13,211 bases of DNA from contig CAMFSS010000025.1 in assembly GCA_945983195.1 (NCBI GenBank), forward strand, positions 1-13,211, read 5' to 3'. The notes under the pieces are model-generated. The model was not told the origin of the DNA, did not search any database, and saw only the letters and a list, made by a program, of their open reading frames with translations. Every line of letters begins with the position of its first letter. Position 1 is the first letter of the stretch. This DNA comes from an uncultured Prevotellaceae bacterium (GTDB lineage: Bacteria > Bacteroidota > Bacteroidia > Bacteroidales > Muribaculaceae). Of the stretch, positions 1 through 6,605 are shown piece after piece. The translations under genes were made by a program, and so were the position numbers.

Positions 1-1
1 G

Positions 2-1357
2 ACACGACCCACGCGAGTTTTTGCCCGTGAAGTATTCAAGAGCCGCACTCCGAAGGTGATTTTCGACTCGGTGCACGTGGCTGGTGCGAGGTCGCAGAAA
101 CAGAACGACTATCTGCGACATCTGTTTATTCGCAGCGATTGCGACACTCTCAATGTGGAGCAGGCTAAGATTGCCTACTACCGTGCCATTTCATCGGGCA
201 AGCTCAAGGACTTTGTGCCGCATGCAGAGTTTAAGCGTGAGAATGAGATGTTCACTCTCAATTTCGATGCCAAGGTGCGCGACAACGTGTCGGTTGGGGT
301 AGGAGGCTGGCTCACTTCGTCGACCAACAGCATGATGTATCTGTCGCTCAACTACAACTCACTCAGCTATAATTCATTTGATGCGTCAGTCGATGGTTGG
401 GTAGGGCAGAGCTACTATGCCGGACGTCTGTTGGCGCGAGTGGCGTTTAATTTGCCGCGTCCTACCGAACTGCAACTGGAGGCTGTGACATCGAAGCAGA
501 AATTCTATGAGAGCGACATGCTCTTCTATGAGGACGAGCTGCCTTCGTTCATCATCAATAACGACCGCTATGCACGCCTCAATTTCGGCTGTGCTATTGG
601 CCGACGCTCACGCCTCACAATCGGACTTGGCTACGGCTATCTGCACGACCGATTCTACCAGAGCAATGTGGTGGATTTCTCGGCTGTACAGCAGGATCAC
701 GCACGCTACAAGCTGTGGCAGGCACGAGCAGCATTTGAGCGCAACTCGCTCAACCATGAGATTTATCCCTCGTCGGGCAGCCGATTCCGCATCACTGCGA
801 TGGGAGTGCTTGGCAACAATGAGTACACTCCGGCTCCCGGACAGGGGGCGCGAGGCTCTGCTGATGAAACTTGGGCGCAGGGCGAACTTCAGTGGGACAA
901 ATATGTGAATATGCACCGACACTTCGCTCTCGGATTCAGGACTGATGTGGTGGCTTCGACTCGCGAGCTGATGGGCAACTACACGGCTACCATTGTCCAG
1001 TCCACGGCATTCATGCCAACGCCGTCGACAGCCAACTATTTCAATCCCGACTTCCGCAGCAATTCATTTGTGGCATGCGGAGTGGTACCGGTGTGGAAGG
1101 TAATGGACAACTTGCAGCTTCGCACCGAATTCTATGCTTTTGCCCCATTCAGGCGAATCGAGGAAAACAAAGACCACTCGCCATACTATGGCAAATGGTT
1201 CAATCATTTGAGCTATATGGGTGAGGCTGCCATAGTCTACAACTTCCCGTTTGCATCGCTCAGCATCTATGGAAACTATTTGAGCTACCCCTCGCGCAAC
1301 TGGAATTTCGGCATCAGCTTCGGCCTCTTCTTCACAGCCCCACGCTTCCTCCGATAA
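2..1357 (+). CDS. patatin-like phospholipase, C-terminal POTRA and outer-membrane barrel part (5' partial)
   Basis: The reading frame is open from base 2 to the TAA at 1355-1357, so the gene starts before the window; the GTG at 56 is only the first in-window start codon and is unlikely to be the real start. The visible 452 residues begin inside a POTRA-like module (VHVAGARSQKQNDYL...FI, then an LNVEQAKIAYYRAISSGKL segment), followed by a long beta-strand-rich region with alternating aromatic/polar residues and an SSGSRFRI motif, as in the BamA/Omp85-type 'surface antigen' barrel. In Bacteroidetes this C-terminal architecture normally follows an N-terminal patatin phospholipase domain of about 300 residues (NTE/RssA family, compare Pseudomonas PlpD). 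That catalytic domain is not in the window, so the phospholipase assignment is inferred from architecture. Expected location: outer membrane. Alternatives are another Omp85/TamA-like protein. It converges on the vor operon. Confidence 0.72.
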   Translation, partial: TRPTRVFAREVFKSRTPKVIFDSVHVAGARSQKQNDYLRHLFIRSDCDTLNVEQAKIAYYRAISSGKLKDFVPHAEFKRENEMFTLNFDAKVRDNVSVGVGGWLTSSTNSMMYLSLNYNSLSYNSFDASVDGWVGQSYYAGRLLARVAFNLPRPTELQLEAVTSKQKFYESDMLFYEDELPSFIINNDRYARLNFGCAIGRRSRLTIGLGYGYLHDRFYQSNVVDFSAVQQDHARYKLWQARAAFERNSLNHEIYPSSGSRFRITAMGVLGNNEYTPAPGQGARGSADETWAQGELQWDKYVNMHRHFALGFRTDVVASTRELMGNYTATIVQSTAFMPTPSTANYFNPDFRSNSFVACGVVPVWKVMDNLQLRTEFYAFAPFRRIEENKDHSPYYGKWFNHLSYMGEAAIVYNFPFASLSIYGNYLSYPSRNWNFGISFGLFFTAPRFLR

Positions 1358-1412
1358 TGCTATTGCTGAAACCAATAAACCTTTTATGGGATAGCAATGC
1401 TATTATAAGATC

Positions 1413-1450
1413 AAAAAAGCGGTGTGCCCGGAATTAACCAGGCACACAGC
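1413..1450 (-). terminator. rho-independent terminator of the 2-oxoacid oxidoreductase operon
   Basis: Arms at 1419-1428 and 1441-1450 pair over 10 positions with one mismatch (GTGTGCC/GGCACAC core) around a 12-nt loop. Read on the minus strand the hairpin is followed directly by six T (1413-1418 are A on the plus strand). It lies about 20 bp after the gamma-subunit stop. On the plus strand no T-run follows, so it is not a good terminator for the patatin gene. Confidence 0.75.
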
Positions 1451-1470
1451 CTAGAGGATTTGCAATAATC

Positions 1471-2010
1471 TTATTCCTCCATGATATCCACACCCCGGTG
1501 GAGGGCTTCCTCATTCATTGGAATCAGGTTGTGGTGACGCTCGGGGAGGGTCTTTTTCAGCCCTTTCAGTACGCTTTCAACCGCTACTATGGGCTTCACT
1601 TTGAGCAGTGCTCCAAGTACGATCATATTGAATGCCTTGTTGTTTTTAAGCTCAAAAGTTGCCTCCATGGCGTTGATGTGATACACCTTGATGTCGGTGC
1701 GCTTTGGGGGAGTGTGAATGCCGTAGCTGTCGTATATCAGTACGCCACCCGGCTTCACTTTGCTCTCAAAGCGGTCGAGACTCTGCTGGTTGAGCACCAC
1801 GGCAGTGTCGTAGGCATTGAGAATGGGAGAGCTGATGCGCTCGTCGCTCAGAATCACGGTGACATTGGCGGTGCCTCCGCGCTGCTCCGGACCGTATGAT
1901 GGCATCCAGGTCACTTCCTTATCTTCCATAAGTCCGGAATAGGCAAGAATCTTACCCATCGACAGGACACCTTGTCCTCCGAATCCGGCTATAATGATTT
2001 CTTCTTTCAT
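1471..2010 (-). CDS. 2-oxoacid:ferredoxin oxidoreductase, gamma subunit
   Basis: A 179-residue protein matching the pyruvate/ketoisovalerate oxidoreductase gamma family in length and motifs. It starts MKEEIIIAGFGGQGVLSMGK; the GFGGQG loop (residues 9-14) is the family hallmark, followed by the PSYGPEQRGG segment (about 38-47). The gamma subunit is part of the heteromeric enzyme that oxidatively decarboxylates 2-oxoacids to acyl-CoA while reducing ferredoxin, or runs in reverse. It is the last gene of the operon, 50 bp after the beta subunit, and is followed by a terminator. Substrate cannot be read from this subunit: branched-chain 2-oxoacids or 2-oxoglutarate are the likely candidates. Cytoplasmic; no transmembrane segment or signal peptide. 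Confidence 0.9.
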   Translation of the reverse strand: MKEEIIIAGFGGQGVLSMGKILAYSGLMEDKEVTWMPSYGPEQRGGTANVTVILSDERISSPILNAYDTAVVLNQQSLDRFESKVKPGGVLIYDSYGIHTPPKRTDIKVYHINAMEATFELKNNKAFNMIVLGALLKVKPIVAVESVLKGLKKTLPERHHNLIPMNEEALHRGVDIMEE

Positions 2011-2060
2011 ACGCGAATTGTGTTATGTGTTGCGCTTGCAATTGGCACGCGCGGCTGTGT

Positions 2061-2834
2061 CTATACGTTTTTTAGGTCACCGATAGGGTATTTCTCAAAC
2101 ATGTGCTCCTTCATCCATTCGTTCGCCTGGACGGGAGGGAGTTTCCAGCCCGAATTGCATGTGCTGACGATTTCAACGAGCGAAGTGCCCTTTCCTGCCA
2201 TGCTGTTTTCGAAAGCCTTGCGGATTGCAGCCTTCGCCTTGCGTACGGCAGCAGGAGTGTGCACACTTTGGCGCGTCACATAGCATGCGCCGTCGAGCTG
2301 TGCCACCAGGTTGGATATCGCGAGAGGGTAACCGTTGAGGTCGGCACGGCGGCCGTAGGGTGTTGTAGCTGTCTTCATTCCGAGCAGTGTGGTTGGAGCC
2401 ATTTGTCCGCCTGTCATGCCGTAGATTGCATTGTTGATGAATACGATTGCTATGTTCTCTCCACGGTTGGCGGCATGTATAGTCTCGGCGGTGCCAATGG
2501 CTGCCAGGTCGCCGTCGCCCTGATAAGTGAATACCAGTTTGTCGGGCTGCAATCGCTTGATTGCAGTTGCAACAGCAGGAGCGCGACCGTGTGCGGCCTC
2601 AATGAAGTCAACGTCGATATAGTTGTAGGCAAACACTGCACAACCCACTGGAGCTACTCCGATAGCTTTATCCTCGGCGTTCATCTCTTCAAGGATTTCA
2701 GCGATTAGTTTGTGCACCACTCCATGACTACAGCCGGGACAGTAGTGCATGTGAGTGTCGTTGAGCAGAGCCGGACGCTTGTAGACGCGGTTCTCGGGTT
2801 TGATTATATCATTGATATCCATAGCCATAGTCAT
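2061..2834 (-). CDS. 2-oxoacid:ferredoxin oxidoreductase, TPP-binding beta subunit
   Basis: A 257-residue thiamine-diphosphate-binding subunit. Visible landmarks are the HYCPGCSHG motif (residues 30-38) near the N-terminus, the TPP/Mg binding signature GDGD at about 106-109 followed by the INNAIYGMTGGQ segment at about 133-144, and HGRAPAVATAIK at 82-93. Length and motifs fit the beta subunit of the VOR/KGOR class. The start ATG (2834-2832) shares one base with the alpha stop codon (TAATG on the minus strand), which favours the first Met over M3 or M5 and suggests translational coupling. Together with alpha it forms the catalytic core; electrons leave through the small ferredoxin-like subunit encoded first in the operon. 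Substrate is not determined by the sequence. Confidence 0.92.
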   Translation of the reverse strand: MTMAMDINDIIKPENRVYKRPALLNDTHMHYCPGCSHGVVHKLIAEILEEMNAEDKAIGVAPVGCAVFAYNYIDVDFIEAAHGRAPAVATAIKRLQPDKLVFTYQGDGDLAAIGTAETIHAANRGENIAIVFINNAIYGMTGGQMAPTTLLGMKTATTPYGRRADLNGYPLAISNLVAQLDGACYVTRQSVHTPAAVRKAKAAIRKAFENSMAGKGTSLVEIVSTCNSGWKLPPVQANEWMKEHMFEKYPIGDLKNV

Positions 2835-3913
2835 TATTTGTTGATAAAGAGATTCTCGAGTGCGGCAAGCACCTCGTCGGGGGTGGGAACATTTCCGCCA
2901 AGACGGCCGTAATGCTTCACCTCGACGTTGCAGTTGACGGCAAGTTTCACATCTTCAATCATCTGTCCGGCATCGAGTTCCACTGTGAGTATGCCCTTGC
3001 ACCCCTTTGCTGCATCAGCTATCTGCTGAGCCGGGAACGGCCACAGAGTGATGGGGCGCACAAGACCGAGCTTTATTCCTTTTTCGGCTGCAAGTTCCAT
3101 CACCTTCTGGCAGATGCGTGCCATGCTTCCAAAAGCCACGAGCAGATAGTCGCAGCCGTCGGTGTTGATAAGCTCACAGCGTGTTTCGTTTTTCTCAATT
3201 TCGCGGTAGGTGCGCTGGAATCGCAGGTTGTTCTGCTCCATGCGGTCATCATCGAGTTCAAGCGAGGTGATGATGTTCTGCTTGCGGCCTTTCTTTCCGG
3301 TTGTAGCCCAGGGGCATTGCTGGCGTATCTGCTCTTCGGTGCGGCGCGGACGCTGCTCGGGAAGTACCACCTTTTCCATCATTTGCCCCACGATACCGTC
3401 GGCGAGAATCATAGCCGGAGTGCGGTATTTGAAAGCGAGGTCCCAGCCAAGGCTCACGAAGTCGCACATTTCCTGCACGCTCGATGGAGCGAGCACAATG
3501 GCATGGTAATCGCCATGCCCACCACCCTTGCACGCCTGAAAATAGTCGGCTTGCGAGGGGTGTATGGTGCCGAGGCCCGGTCCGCCTCGCATCACATTGA
3601 TGATGAGTGCCGGAAGTTCACTCGCTGCGATATAGGAAATACCCTCCTGCATGAGGCTGACGCCGGGGCTTGACGATGATGTGAACACCGCTTTGCCGCA
3701 TCCGGCACCGGCATACACCATGTTGATTGCCGCCACTTCGCTCTCAGCCTGAAGCACCACCATGCCTGTGGTTTCCCAAGGCATTTCGTCTTCGAGGGTT
3801 TCAAGAACTTCTGATTGTGGAGTGATAGGATAACCGAAATAGCCGTCGGCACCATAGCGTATAGCTGCGTGTGCGAGAGCTTCGTTACCTTTCATCAATC
3901 TTACTTCTTCCAT
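2834..3913 (-). CDS. vorB: 2-oxoacid:ferredoxin oxidoreductase, alpha subunit (VorB type)
   Basis: A 359-residue alpha subunit, usually annotated in Bacteroides relatives as 3-methyl-2-oxobutanoate dehydrogenase subunit VorB. The N-terminal half is the pyrimidine-binding domain with YPITPQSE (28-35) and QAESEVAAIN (55-64); E57 is a good candidate for the cofactor-activating glutamate. SSSSPGVSLM and the GGPGLGTIHPSQ segment follow, and the C-terminal half is the transketolase-C-like domain. It catalyses, with beta and gamma, CoA-dependent oxidation of a branched-chain 2-oxoacid with ferredoxin as acceptor, or the reverse carboxylation. The ATG at 3913 is the first start; it lies 64 bp after the ferredoxin gene. 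The name indicates the subfamily: I infer 2-ketoisovalerate preference from it, and 2-oxoglutarate remains possible. Confidence 0.9.
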   Translation of the reverse strand: MEEVRLMKGNEALAHAAIRYGADGYFGYPITPQSEVLETLEDEMPWETTGMVVLQAESEVAAINMVYAGAGCGKAVFTSSSSPGVSLMQEGISYIAASELPALIINVMRGGPGLGTIHPSQADYFQACKGGGHGDYHAIVLAPSSVQEMCDFVSLGWDLAFKYRTPAMILADGIVGQMMEKVVLPEQRPRRTEEQIRQQCPWATTGKKGRKQNIITSLELDDDRMEQNNLRFQRTYREIEKNETRCELINTDGCDYLLVAFGSMARICQKVMELAAEKGIKLGLVRPITLWPFPAQQIADAAKGCKGILTVELDAGQMIEDVKLAVNCNVEVKHYGRLGGNVPTPDEVLAALENLFINK

Positions 3914-3977
3914 TGTTTTCGGATATTACTTGTATTTGGGTAAAAGTGATTTTATTCTTGGTGTTGGGAAATTGCCG

Positions 3978-4208
3978 TTACGGTTCTTTTACTCGATAGA
4001 CCTCAATGCAGGCATCGGGGCAAACCATAGCGCAACTTGCGCAACCTATGCACTTTTCGGGCGAACTCATGAAAGCATAGTGATAGCCTCGATTGTTGAC
4101 CTCTTTCGGCTGTAGCGAAAGCACGTCTGCCGGACATGAAGCCACACACAGGCTGCAACCTTTGCATTTCTCTTCGTCGATTGTGACTGCACCTCTAATT
4201 TTTGCCAT
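3978..4208 (-). CDS. 2x[4Fe-4S] ferredoxin-like (delta) subunit of the 2-oxoacid oxidoreductase
   Basis: A 76-residue protein with two complete CxxCxxCxxxCP clusters: C15-C18-C21-C25P and C53-C56-C59-C63P. This is the small iron-sulfur subunit of four-subunit VOR/KGOR enzymes, carrying electrons from the TPP centre to free ferredoxin. It is first in the operon (delta-alpha-beta-gamma order), and the ATG at 4208 sits about 24 nt below a -7-like promoter box. The gap to the alpha gene is 64 bp, with no terminator seen. A stand-alone ferredoxin is possible, but the position argues for a dedicated subunit. Confidence 0.9.
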   Translation of the reverse strand: MAKIRGAVTIDEEKCKGCSLCVASCPADVLSLQPKEVNNRGYHYAFMSSPEKCIGCASCAMVCPDACIEVYRVKEP

Positions 4209-4231
4209 AGTTCATTATTGATTTTGTATTG

Positions 4232-4239
4232 CAAATTTA
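4232..4239 (-). promoter_or_regulatory. Bacteroidetes-type -7 box for the vor operon
   Basis: TAAATTTG on the minus strand matches the TAnnTTTG -7 consensus used by the primary sigma factor of Bacteroidetes. It lies 23 nt upstream of the ferredoxin ATG, giving a short leader. I see no convincing TTTG at the -33 position, so the call rests on the -7 element and its placement. Confidence 0.5.
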
Positions 4240-4282
4240 ACCAAAAAATTCTGTTTTTGTGTGGATTAACACAACATTAACC

Positions 4283-4313
4283 TTTGGCACAAATTTGGCA
4301 AAAGTGTGCCAAA
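4283..4313. promoter_or_regulatory. TTTGGCA repeat cluster / inverted repeat upstream of the vor operon
   Basis: Perfect 8-bp arms TTTGGCAC (4283-4290) and GTGCCAAA (4306-4313) enclose a 15-nt spacer that holds a third copy, TTTGGCA (4294-4300). It lies roughly 45-75 nt upstream of the vor -7 box, a placement that would suit an activator or repressor site. On the plus strand the first two copies also have the GG-N10-GC spacing of a sigma-54 promoter, but that would read toward the end of the convergent CDF gene. The function is unknown. Confidence 0.4.
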
Positions 4314-4344
4314 ACGAACCTAAAAGAGTGAAAATCAAAACTGT

Positions 4345-4373
4345 AATCGGCAGCCAGTCTGAGCTTGCCGATT
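4345..4373 (-). terminator. probable terminator of the CDF transporter gene
   Basis: Perfect 8-bp arms AATCGGCA (4345-4352) and TGCCGATT (4366-4373) around a 13-nt loop, 21 bp after the transporter stop codon. On the minus strand the stem is followed after a few bases by a T-rich stretch (4331-4344: ACAG then TTTTGATTTT). The T-run is interrupted, so termination may be partial. Confidence 0.55.
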
Positions 4374-4394
4374 TATTGGGGTTGCCACCCGAGC

Positions 4395-5306
4395 CTATTT
4401 TGCGTGTTTCACCGGCTCAATGTGTATGTTGATGTGCGTCTGCACCCCAAAAGTGGCGCGAATTTTGCGCTCAATCTCCGAAACGCGCTCGTGAGCATCG
4501 CGCAGTGGCATATCCCCGTCCATGCGCAGATGCACGTCGATGGCAAAGATGTTACCTATGCGGCGTGTACGCAGGTGGTGCGGCTCGCTGACTCCGGGGA
4601 ACGACAAAATGATTTGGCGTATCTGCTCCTGTATGTCCTCGGGAAGCGATTTTTCAAGAAGTTCGCCCATGCTGGGAATGATGAGCTGAATTGCTACTTT
4701 CATGATGAAGACACTCACGATGATTGCGGCTATCGGGTCGAGAATTTCAGCCCCGTGACCGAAGAAAATTGCGCCTCCGATTCCTATGGCAGTGCCAATC
4801 GACGACAGGGCATCGCTGCGGTGGTGCCAGGCATTGGCAATCACCACTTGTGAGTTCACAGCACGCCCTACGGCGGCAGTGTAGCGGTAGAGAAGCTCTT
4901 TCACTACAATTGACACTACAGCCATGACAAAGGCTATTGTGTGAGGCTCGGGCAACGTACCTTCGGCAAAGTAGCGATAAATTTTCCAGCCGCCGTCCCA
5001 CATGATTCCCGAACCTACAATGAATAGCAACACACCAATTATTGCTGTGGCGAGAGTCTCATATTTGCCGTAGCCGTAGGCGTAAAGCTCGTCCTTGGGC
5101 TTGTGGGCAAAGCGAACGAATACAAGTACAATCACATCGGTTACGAAGTCGGAGAGTGAATGTACGGCATCAGCAATCATTGCAGCACTGTTGCCAACAA
5201 TGCCGGCAATGAACTTGAAGAGCACCAGCATAAAGTTTGCTACAGAGCCAATGATGGTGGCTGCGTAGATTTTTTGCTTTTCAGAAAGGCGTGATGAACT
5301 TGTCAT
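4395..5306 (-). CDS. cation diffusion facilitator (CDF) family metal transporter
   Basis: A 303-residue CDF exporter. Membrane segments span roughly residues 12-205. The two metal-site motifs are visible as HxxxD: H49-D53 in helix 2 (VHSLSDF) and H161-D165 in helix 5 (HHRSD), followed by a cytoplasmic C-terminal domain (about 205-303) of the ferredoxin-like dimerisation type. CDF proteins export divalent metals (Zn, Fe, Mn, Co, Cd) in exchange for protons across the inner membrane; the His/Asp pattern resembles zinc exporters, but specificity is not certain. The frame extends upstream to a TTG at 5345, but that codon lies within a -7 promoter box, so I use the ATG at 5306. It is divergent from the alcohol dehydrogenase gene. 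Confidence 0.9.
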   Translation of the reverse strand: MTSSSRLSEKQKIYAATIIGSVANFMLVLFKFIAGIVGNSAAMIADAVHSLSDFVTDVIVLVFVRFAHKPKDELYAYGYGKYETLATAIIGVLLFIVGSGIMWDGGWKIYRYFAEGTLPEPHTIAFVMAVVSIVVKELLYRYTAAVGRAVNSQVVIANAWHHRSDALSSIGTAIGIGGAIFFGHGAEILDPIAAIIVSVFIMKVAIQLIIPSMGELLEKSLPEDIQEQIRQIILSFPGVSEPHHLRTRRIGNIFAIDVHLRMDGDMPLRDAHERVSEIERKIRATFGVQTHINIHIEPVKHAK

Positions 5307-5342
5307 AGGCACAATTTTACTAATTGTACGGAAAATATTTTG

Positions 5343-5350
5343 CAAATTTA
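5343..5350 (-). promoter_or_regulatory. -7 box for the CDF transporter gene
   Basis: TAAATTTG on the minus strand, 36 nt upstream of the ATG at 5306. It fits the TAnnTTTG consensus and overlaps the alternative TTG start, which is therefore unlikely to be used. No clear -33 TTTG is visible. Confidence 0.5.
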
Positions 5351-5385
5351 CATATAAAAGTCGACACTATGTGGCAGATTTTTGA

Positions 5386-5393
5386 TAAATTTG
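5386..5393 (+). promoter_or_regulatory. -7 box for the iron-containing alcohol dehydrogenase gene
   Basis: TAAATTTG on the plus strand, 20 nt upstream of the ATG at 5414, matching TAnnTTTG. With the box at 5343-5350 it makes a pair of divergent promoters about 35 bp apart, so the two genes could share a regulator. No clear -33 element. Confidence 0.5.
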
Positions 5394-5413
5394 GCGGTTA
5401 AAATATATCAGCT

Positions 5414-6574
5414 ATGGAAATGACATTTTCAGAGGCACTGCGTGTGCCCGGAAAGATATTTGTGGGTGCCGGTGCGCTTGAAGAGGCAATGCCTTCCATT
5501 GTGCGCTGCGGCTGCAAGGCACTTGTTGTGACCGGTCCGCACGTGGGGCGGTCGGCGATGATGCAGCGGTTGTGCGAGCTGCTTGAGGCATCAGGTGTGG
5601 AGTATGCGATTTTCGATGGAATTACCGGAGAGCCTACTGATGACATGATTGATGCCGGTGTGCGTGTGTACAGTGAAGCGGCTTGCGACTTCTGCATTGG
5701 CATTGGCGGCGGCAGTCCACTCGATTCAGCTAAAGCGATTGCTGCTATGACCGTGTGTGAAGGCTCAATTGCCGACTACAATGGCAGTGTGATAGAGTGC
5801 GTAATGCCAAAGGTGGTTGCAATTCCCACCACGGCAGGAACAGGTTCGGAAGCGACAAAATTCACAATAGTGACCGACTCGGCTCGAGGCATAAAGATGC
5901 TGCTCAAGGGCGATGTGCTGCTGCCTGATGTGGCTGTTGTCGATTACACTCTCGGTATGGGTGCTCCGAAGGGGGTGACGGCTGCAACCGGGCTTGATGC
6001 TCTCACACACGCCGTGGAATCGCTCATATCGGTGAAAGCTACACCGGCAACCGACACTCTTGCCGTGAGTGCCGTGAAGCGCATAATGAAGTATCTGCCG
6101 ATGGTCTACGCTGACGGAAGCAATGCCGAAGCGCGCGAACAGATGGCAATTGCAGCCCTTGAGGCAGGAGTGTGCATCAACAATTCGAGTGTCACTGTGG
6201 TGCATGGCATGAGCCGCCCGATTGGTGCGCTTTTCCATGTGCCTCACGGCATATCGAATGCCATGCTGCTATCCACTTGCCTTGCCGACATGGAAACCGA
6301 TGCTCGTGAAAAATATGCGCTGCTTGCAGGTGCTATCGGCTGCACATGCGAGAGTGAAGCTGCAGCGTCGGTCTGCTTCATTGAAGCTGTGAAAGAGTTG
6401 TGCCGGGTGTGTGAAGTGCCTTCGTTGCGCCAATATGGAATTGACGAGGCTCAGTTCTTTGCTTCTTTAGACAAAATGGCAACTGACGCCATAGCAAGTG
6501 GCAGTCCTGCGAATGCTCCGAAGAATTACACTAAGGAGGATTGCATCAGGCTCTATCGCACGGCTTTCGGATAG
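5414..6574 (+). CDS. iron-containing (group III) alcohol dehydrogenase
   Basis: A 386-residue protein of normal length for the family. The N-terminal Rossmann-like part carries GGGSPLDSAKAIA (about 98-110) and the IPTTAGTGSEAT signature. The C-terminal part has the metal ligands expected from E. coli lactaldehyde reductase FucO: D195, H199 (GLDALTHAVES), H264 and H278 (VPHG). The family reduces aldehydes or oxidises alcohols with NAD(P)H; likely substrates include lactaldehyde, 1,3-propanediol, butanol or ethanol, and these cannot be separated here. One oddity: the family often has a second His four residues after the third ligand (HGMAHP in FucO), and here it is R268 (HGMSRP). The gene has its own promoter box, is divergent from the CDF transporter, and converges on the S41 protease gene with only 31 bp between stop codons and no evident terminator. 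Confidence 0.92.
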   Translation: MEMTFSEALRVPGKIFVGAGALEEAMPSIVRCGCKALVVTGPHVGRSAMMQRLCELLEASGVEYAIFDGITGEPTDDMIDAGVRVYSEAACDFCIGIGGGSPLDSAKAIAAMTVCEGSIADYNGSVIECVMPKVVAIPTTAGTGSEATKFTIVTDSARGIKMLLKGDVLLPDVAVVDYTLGMGAPKGVTAATGLDALTHAVESLISVKATPATDTLAVSAVKRIMKYLPMVYADGSNAEAREQMAIAALEAGVCINNSSVTVVHGMSRPIGALFHVPHGISNAMLLSTCLADMETDAREKYALLAGAIGCTCESEAAASVCFIEAVKELCRVCEVPSLRQYGIDEAQFFASLDKMATDAIASGSPANAPKNYTKEDCIRLYRTAFG

Positions 6575-6605
6575 CAGTGCGCCTTCAGCCATACAGGGAA
6601 TTGTG

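Noticed and set aside
1391..1403. Small palindrome ATAGCA-A-TGCTAT after the patatin gene as a plus-strand terminator
   Set aside because: The loop would be too short for the full stem and there is no T-run after it.
2912..3673. Plus-strand frame (253 codons) opposite the alpha subunit
   Set aside because: Antisense shadow of vorB with no plausible domain or promoter.
4285..4300. Sigma-54 promoter on the plus strand
   Set aside because: The GG-N10-GC spacing is right, but transcription would run into the 3' end of a minus-strand gene, no plus-strand gene follows, and the -12 part is TGGCA rather than TTGCA.
5307..5345. Extended N-terminus of the CDF transporter from a TTG at 5345
   Set aside because: The TTG lies within a TAnnTTTG promoter box and the added 13 residues are not typical of the family.
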